Both the position numbers and the translations under genes were made by a program. A stretch of 64,000 nt of DNA, taken from a bacterium (lineage in GTDB: Bacteria > Orphanbacterota > Orphanbacteria > Orphanbacterales > Orphanbacteraceae). The notes under the pieces were generated by a model, which was not told the DNA's origin, searched no databases, and worked only from the letters and a program-made list of their open reading frames with translations. The stretch spans positions 163,512-227,511 of the forward strand of contig JALGYY010000009.1 in NCBI GenBank assembly GCA_025782575.1. Reading direction: 5' to 3'. Each line of letters begins with the position of its first letter. Positions within the stretch are counted from its first letter, which is position 1. This document shows, one piece after another, positions 60,981 through 64,000 of this stretch.

Positions 60981-62093
60981 ATGCGAAGAATACTCCGCCC
61001 ATCCCTGGACTGGCTTCTGATCTTTCTGCCGGCCACGATTGTCTACCACTTCGCATTTCCCGATCAAGGGACGCTCACGTTTATCTTCGCATGCCTGACG
61101 ATCATCCCGCTTGCCGGGTGGATGGGGAAGGCGACTGAAAACCTTGCGGAAAGAACGAACGAGGGAATCGGAGGGCTCCTGAACGCGACTTTCGGGAACG
61201 CCGCGGAGTTCATCATCGCGATTGTGGCGCTCCGAAATGGTCTGATCGATATTGTAAAAGCGTCTCTAACAGGTTCGATCATCGGAAATATTCTGCTCGT
61301 ACTGGGCGCGTCGTTCCTTGTGGGAGGGCTACGGAACCGGGAGCAGAAATTCAATCTCGCCGGAGCGCGAATCCGGTCGACTCTTCTATCGCTTGCTGCC
61401 ATCGCCTTGATCGCACCAGCGGCGTTCCATCATACCGTGGACGGGATGGGCACGATGAACGAAGTGACCTTGAGCGTCTGGATCTCCGTGGTGCTTCTTG
61501 TCAGTTATGGTCTGGGGCTCCTCTTTTCCCTTAAGACTCATCGCCATCTCTTCAGCGGATCGTTCGGAACGGTCGATGAGGGTGACGGCGGTCAAGCGGA
61601 AGACTCCAATTCTACCCACGAACCCTGGCCCCTCTCTCGCGCAGTTGTCGTTCTTCTCGGGGTAACGGCGATCGTGGCATGGGTGAGCGAAATCCTCGTC
61701 GGTTCAGTGGAACATGCCGCGGACACGTTCGGCATGAACCACGTATTTATCGGTGTGATTGTCGTCGCCATCATCGGAAATGCGGCAGAACACAGCACGG
61801 CCGTTCTCATGGCTCTCAAGAACAGAATGGATCTCTCCCTGGGGATTGCGGTCGGAAGCAGTGTTCAGATCGCGCTCTTCGTGGCGCCGGTTCTCGTGCT
61901 CCTCAGTCATTTCGTCGCTCCGGAGCCGATGGATCTCATTTTCACGCTCCCCGAGGTGATCGCCGTGGGGCTGGCCGTTGCCATCACGTCTCAGATCGCC
62001 GATGACGGTGAATCGAACTGGCTCGAAGGGGTTCTGCTATTGGCGGTCTACACGATTCTGGGGATACTCTTCTTCTTCGTGCCTGCTACTTGA
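60981..62093 (+). CDS. Calcium/proton exchanger (CaxA-like)
   Basis: 370 aa with 11 membrane spans in two halves, each with the CAX signature: GGLLNATFGNAAEFIIAIVAL (about residues 54-74) and VVVAIIGNAAEHSTAVLMAL (about 262-281). An acidic linker (TVDEGDGGQAED) separates them. It exchanges cytosolic Ca2+ for H+. The end overlaps the convergent MBL gene by eight bases. Confidence 0.95.
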   Translation: MRRILRPSLDWLLIFLPATIVYHFAFPDQGTLTFIFACLTIIPLAGWMGKATENLAERTNEGIGGLLNATFGNAAEFIIAIVALRNGLIDIVKASLTGSIIGNILLVLGASFLVGGLRNREQKFNLAGARIRSTLLSLAAIALIAPAAFHHTVDGMGTMNEVTLSVWISVVLLVSYGLGLLFSLKTHRHLFSGSFGTVDEGDGGQAEDSNSTHEPWPLSRAVVVLLGVTAIVAWVSEILVGSVEHAADTFGMNHVFIGVIVVAIIGNAAEHSTAVLMALKNRMDLSLGIAVGSSVQIALFVAPVLVLLSHFVAPEPMDLIFTLPEVIAVGLAVAITSQIADDGESNWLEGVLLLAVYTILGILFFFVPAT

Positions 62094-62727
62094 TGCCGTG
62101 CTCTTCTTTGTACTGAAGCCAGTTCTTCTTGAGATGAAGAAACGCATCATAGTCAGGCTGGATAAGAAACGGGTTTTCTTTTCGCTCGTCGCCGATGGTT
62201 GATGACGGACGGACGCCGAAATCGTGGCCGGGCCAGACAGTAACGGCGTCATCCAGCTTCATGAGCTTGGCGAGCCCATCCCATTCCTTGGCCGCCGCCT
62301 CATCGGATCCGGTGCCGCCTACTTTGCCGACGAAGAGCGTGTCTCCACTAATGAGGGTTGTTCCGTTCACAAGAAAGCAGACGGAATCGAGTGTGTGTCC
62401 CGGGGTGTAAATGACTCGAACCTGGAGTCCGCCGACTGTCAGAATGTCGCCGTCTCCCACGCCAAGGTCATCAGGTCCGGCTGCCGATTTGTGAAACCAG
62501 ACCTTTGCTCCGGTAAGCTCTTTCAGTGTGTCGTTCCCGTTCACATGATCGTGGTCCGAGTGAGTGCACGCGATCACCTTGATCGTAAGGTCCTGGGCTT
62601 TTGCTTTTTCGTGAAATCGTTCGGGAGTGTAGGCCGGGTCGAAGGCGATTGCCGAGCCGCCCGGTTTGTCGCCGATCAGGTACCCGAAGTTCCTGTCGCC
62701 GCCGATTCGGATTTGTTCGAAGAGCAT
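62086..62727 (-). CDS. MBL-fold hydrolase with HSDHDH metal motif
   Basis: 213 aa. MBL fold with CTHSDHDHVNGN in place of the usual HxHxDH (second ligand His is Asp), then IYTPGHTLDSVCFL, ISGDTLFVGKVGGTGS and VWPGHDFGVRPSSTIGDER, as in glyoxalase II-type proteins. GTP... the C-terminal part, ENPFLIQPDYDAFLHLKKNW, is like the hydroxyacylglutathione hydrolase end. ATG 62727 follows GGAGG; it overlaps the radical SAM gene by 52 bases in a different frame. Confidence 0.85.
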   Translation of the reverse strand: MLFEQIRIGGDRNFGYLIGDKPGGSAIAFDPAYTPERFHEKAKAQDLTIKVIACTHSDHDHVNGNDTLKELTGAKVWFHKSAAGPDDLGVGDGDILTVGGLQVRVIYTPGHTLDSVCFLVNGTTLISGDTLFVGKVGGTGSDEAAAKEWDGLAKLMKLDDAVTVWPGHDFGVRPSSTIGDERKENPFLIQPDYDAFLHLKKNWLQYKEEHGIK

Positions 62728-63746
62728 GTTTCCCGGACCTCCTCGGGCAACGTCAGCCCGAAGCGGCCGACGTGCGCCTTGGTCTTGTTTTCCGCAATCC
62801 ATCGGGTCACGTGGCCGGCGTGGCGCTTCATGTCAGTCCTGGCGGTGCAGACCATCCAGCATTTCAGCTTGCACGCCCGGACCTCGCCACGGATTTCCTC
62901 TGCATTCTGTGAACCCCAGATCTCCTCAAAAGACTGTTCGCGGACGTTCCCGAGGACCTTCTCCATGACATTGCAGGGATAGATGTCACCGTTAGGACCG
63001 ACAAACAGGAAATCTGAGGCGGCGTTGCAGACGAAAGGCCGTCCCTGACCCGCCGCATAACGAAAGATACCATGGGCGAAAAATGCGCGCAGCCAGTTTT
63101 TGGGTTTTGACGAGCGGAGCATGTCGTTCACGATCGGTCCGAGTCTTTCTTTCAGCTCGTCCAGTTTGCCGAAGTTGTTCTCATCGGTCATGAAATAGAA
63201 TGAGGAATTCTGGGCCACAGCCATGCTGAACTCGACCCCCACCTCTTTGGTCAGCCGATAGACTTCGGGAAGATCGTCGACGTTGTCATTGACTACGGTG
63301 AACGCGAGGCGGAGGTTGGTCATGCCGAGGCCCTTCAGGCGCCCGAGCGTATCCATACACTTGTCGAATCCGCCGGGAATGCCCCTCACATGGTTGTGTT
63401 TCTCCCCCCGGCCGTCGATCGAGATCCCGAGACCGACCGAAGGATCGATCTTCAACACTTCCCTCATGGACTCCTCGATCTTGCCCGGCATGAAGCCGTT
63501 GGTCGAGAGAATCACTTGAGCGTTCGGTGCCCGGCCTTTCACAACGCTCACGATTTCAGGAATATCGTCCCTCAGGAACGGTTCGCCGCCCGAGATATTG
63601 ATGTAACGGATCGAAGGGGGCAAAAAACCGTATTCGTGCGGAAGAAGATCATTTTCGGATGGATTCTGCCAGATGTTGCACATAATGCAACGTGCGTTAC
63701 ATTTATAGGTAGTTGCGAGAACAACATCGATCGGCTGAGTAGGCAA
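62676..63746 (-). CDS. Radical SAM/SPASM domain protein
   Basis: 356 aa. Radical SAM motif CNARCIMC (CX3CX2C) near the start, ISGGEPFLRDDI (SAM-binding GGE), then the C-terminal SPASM-like cluster region with CNAASDFLFVGPNGDIYPCN and CKLKCWMVC. Family members modify peptides or act in cofactor synthesis; substrate not evident. TTG 63746 is chosen: GGAAGGA lies eight bases ahead, and the longer frame (TTG 63800) would begin almost at the predicted transcription start. The last 50 bases overlap the MBL gene. Confidence 0.85.
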   Translation of the reverse strand: MPTQPIDVVLATTYKCNARCIMCNIWQNPSENDLLPHEYGFLPPSIRYINISGGEPFLRDDIPEIVSVVKGRAPNAQVILSTNGFMPGKIEESMREVLKIDPSVGLGISIDGRGEKHNHVRGIPGGFDKCMDTLGRLKGLGMTNLRLAFTVVNDNVDDLPEVYRLTKEVGVEFSMAVAQNSSFYFMTDENNFGKLDELKERLGPIVNDMLRSSKPKNWLRAFFAHGIFRYAAGQGRPFVCNAASDFLFVGPNGDIYPCNVMEKVLGNVREQSFEEIWGSQNAEEIRGEVRACKLKCWMVCTARTDMKRHAGHVTRWIAENKTKAHVGRFGLTLPEEVRETCSSNKSESAATGTSGT

Positions 63747-63808
63747 GCGATGAATCCTTCCGGGGTTACGGCTGGTAGCGCGGATGTGCGAGCGCTTCAA
63801 GTTAAGTA

Positions 63809-63837
63809 ATACTAATAGATTTCGGCGTTGGAGTCAA
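63809..63837 (-). promoter_or_regulatory. Putative sigma70 promoter for the radical SAM gene
   Basis: Minus strand TTGACT (63837-63832), 17 bases, TAGTAT (63814-63809), giving a leader of about 55 bases before TTG 63746. The rest of the region to the window end (63838-64000) holds no gene I can support. Confidence 0.6.
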
Positions 63838-64000
63838 GTGAGAACTGGTGACCGTCCCGTTGACTTCAAGCCCTCCTCTAACTAAAGTAATAAAATACTC
63901 CTTCCATGGGAAGTCGGTCGGGATCGTAATTCCGGCACCTCCCTGAACGAATTATCGGCGATCGGATCGGGTGACATGAGAAGACGAGCCGGGGAGACTG

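Overview
The window is GC-rich DNA from a Gram-negative (diderm) bacterium. Diderm features include outer-membrane barrels, lipoboxes, an RND efflux operon and Ccm-type cytochrome c maturation. No rRNA, tRNA or ribosomal protein gene is present to fix the taxonomy. A FlgD-like C-terminal domain on a secreted enzyme and a shared C-terminal tail on two secreted proteins suggest a candidate phylum of the FCB group (Eisenbacteria/Krumholzibacteriota-like); this is an inference. No phage, IS element, CRISPR array or rRNA operon was seen.

Layout. 0-4 kb: partial MFS transporter, secreted PQQ-type sugar dehydrogenase, bacilliredoxin plus a small unknown protein. 4.1-10.2 kb: respiratory nitrate reductase locus (porin, tetraheme NapM-like cytochrome, NapA, NapD, NapG, NapH) with a strong hairpin between napD and napG. 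10.1-13.1 kb (minus): DUF4301 protein, MoaD/ThiS-like ubiquitin-fold protein and a BNR propeller. 13.3-14.9 kb: ICMT-like methyltransferase and aldo/keto reductase. 15-18.9 kb (minus): three-subunit molybdenum hydroxylase of the 4-hydroxybenzoyl-CoA reductase type, followed by a REP-like palindrome. 19.1-24.8 kb (minus): YdeP-like molybdoenzyme and a translationally coupled envelope cluster (lipoprotein with a CsgG-like domain interrupted by a peptidoglycan-binding domain, outer-membrane barrel, second lipoprotein). 24.9-26.4 kb: divergent superoxide dismutase and 1-Cys peroxiredoxin, each with a good sigma70 promoter. 26.5-31.8 kb: DUF456, ferrochelatase, TIGR01777 epimerase-like protein, MFS-like/spermidine-synthase/TPR fusion. 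31.75-38.3 kb: TetR-controlled RND efflux operon. 38.3-43 kb (minus): DMT permease, glycogen phosphorylase, Hpt protein, ferritin. 43-46 kb: MBL hydrolase, CX4CH lipoprotein, two paralogous secreted proteins. 46.2-52.1 kb (minus): M24 peptidase, HAD phosphatase, Nudix hydrolase, SpoIIE phosphatase, thioredoxin reductase, leucyl aminopeptidase. 52.3-60.5 kb (plus): NrnA-like phosphoesterase, ccmE-F-I-like-unknown-A-B-C-D and endonuclease IV. 60.5-64 kb: QueF, Ca2+/H+ exchanger, MBL hydrolase, radical SAM/SPASM protein.

How it fits together. The genes suggest a flexible respirer: nitrate reduction through NapM/NapA/NapGH, c-type cytochromes matured by the Ccm system, haem made by ferrochelatase, and oxygen defence by SOD, peroxiredoxin, ferritin, bacilliredoxin and TrxB. 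Three molybdopterin enzymes plus an orphan MoaD-like protein lie within about 20 kb, but no other cofactor-biosynthesis gene is present.

The most promising novelties are: (i) a Ccm operon whose CcmE has a Cys (CxxxY) in place of the haem-binding His, with no ccmG or ccmH and an unrecognised membrane-anchored periplasmic protein in the middle; (ii) the common C-terminal tail of two adjacent secreted proteins; (iii) the CsgG/peptidoglycan-binding envelope cluster; (iv) the coupled ubiquitin-like/BNR pair.
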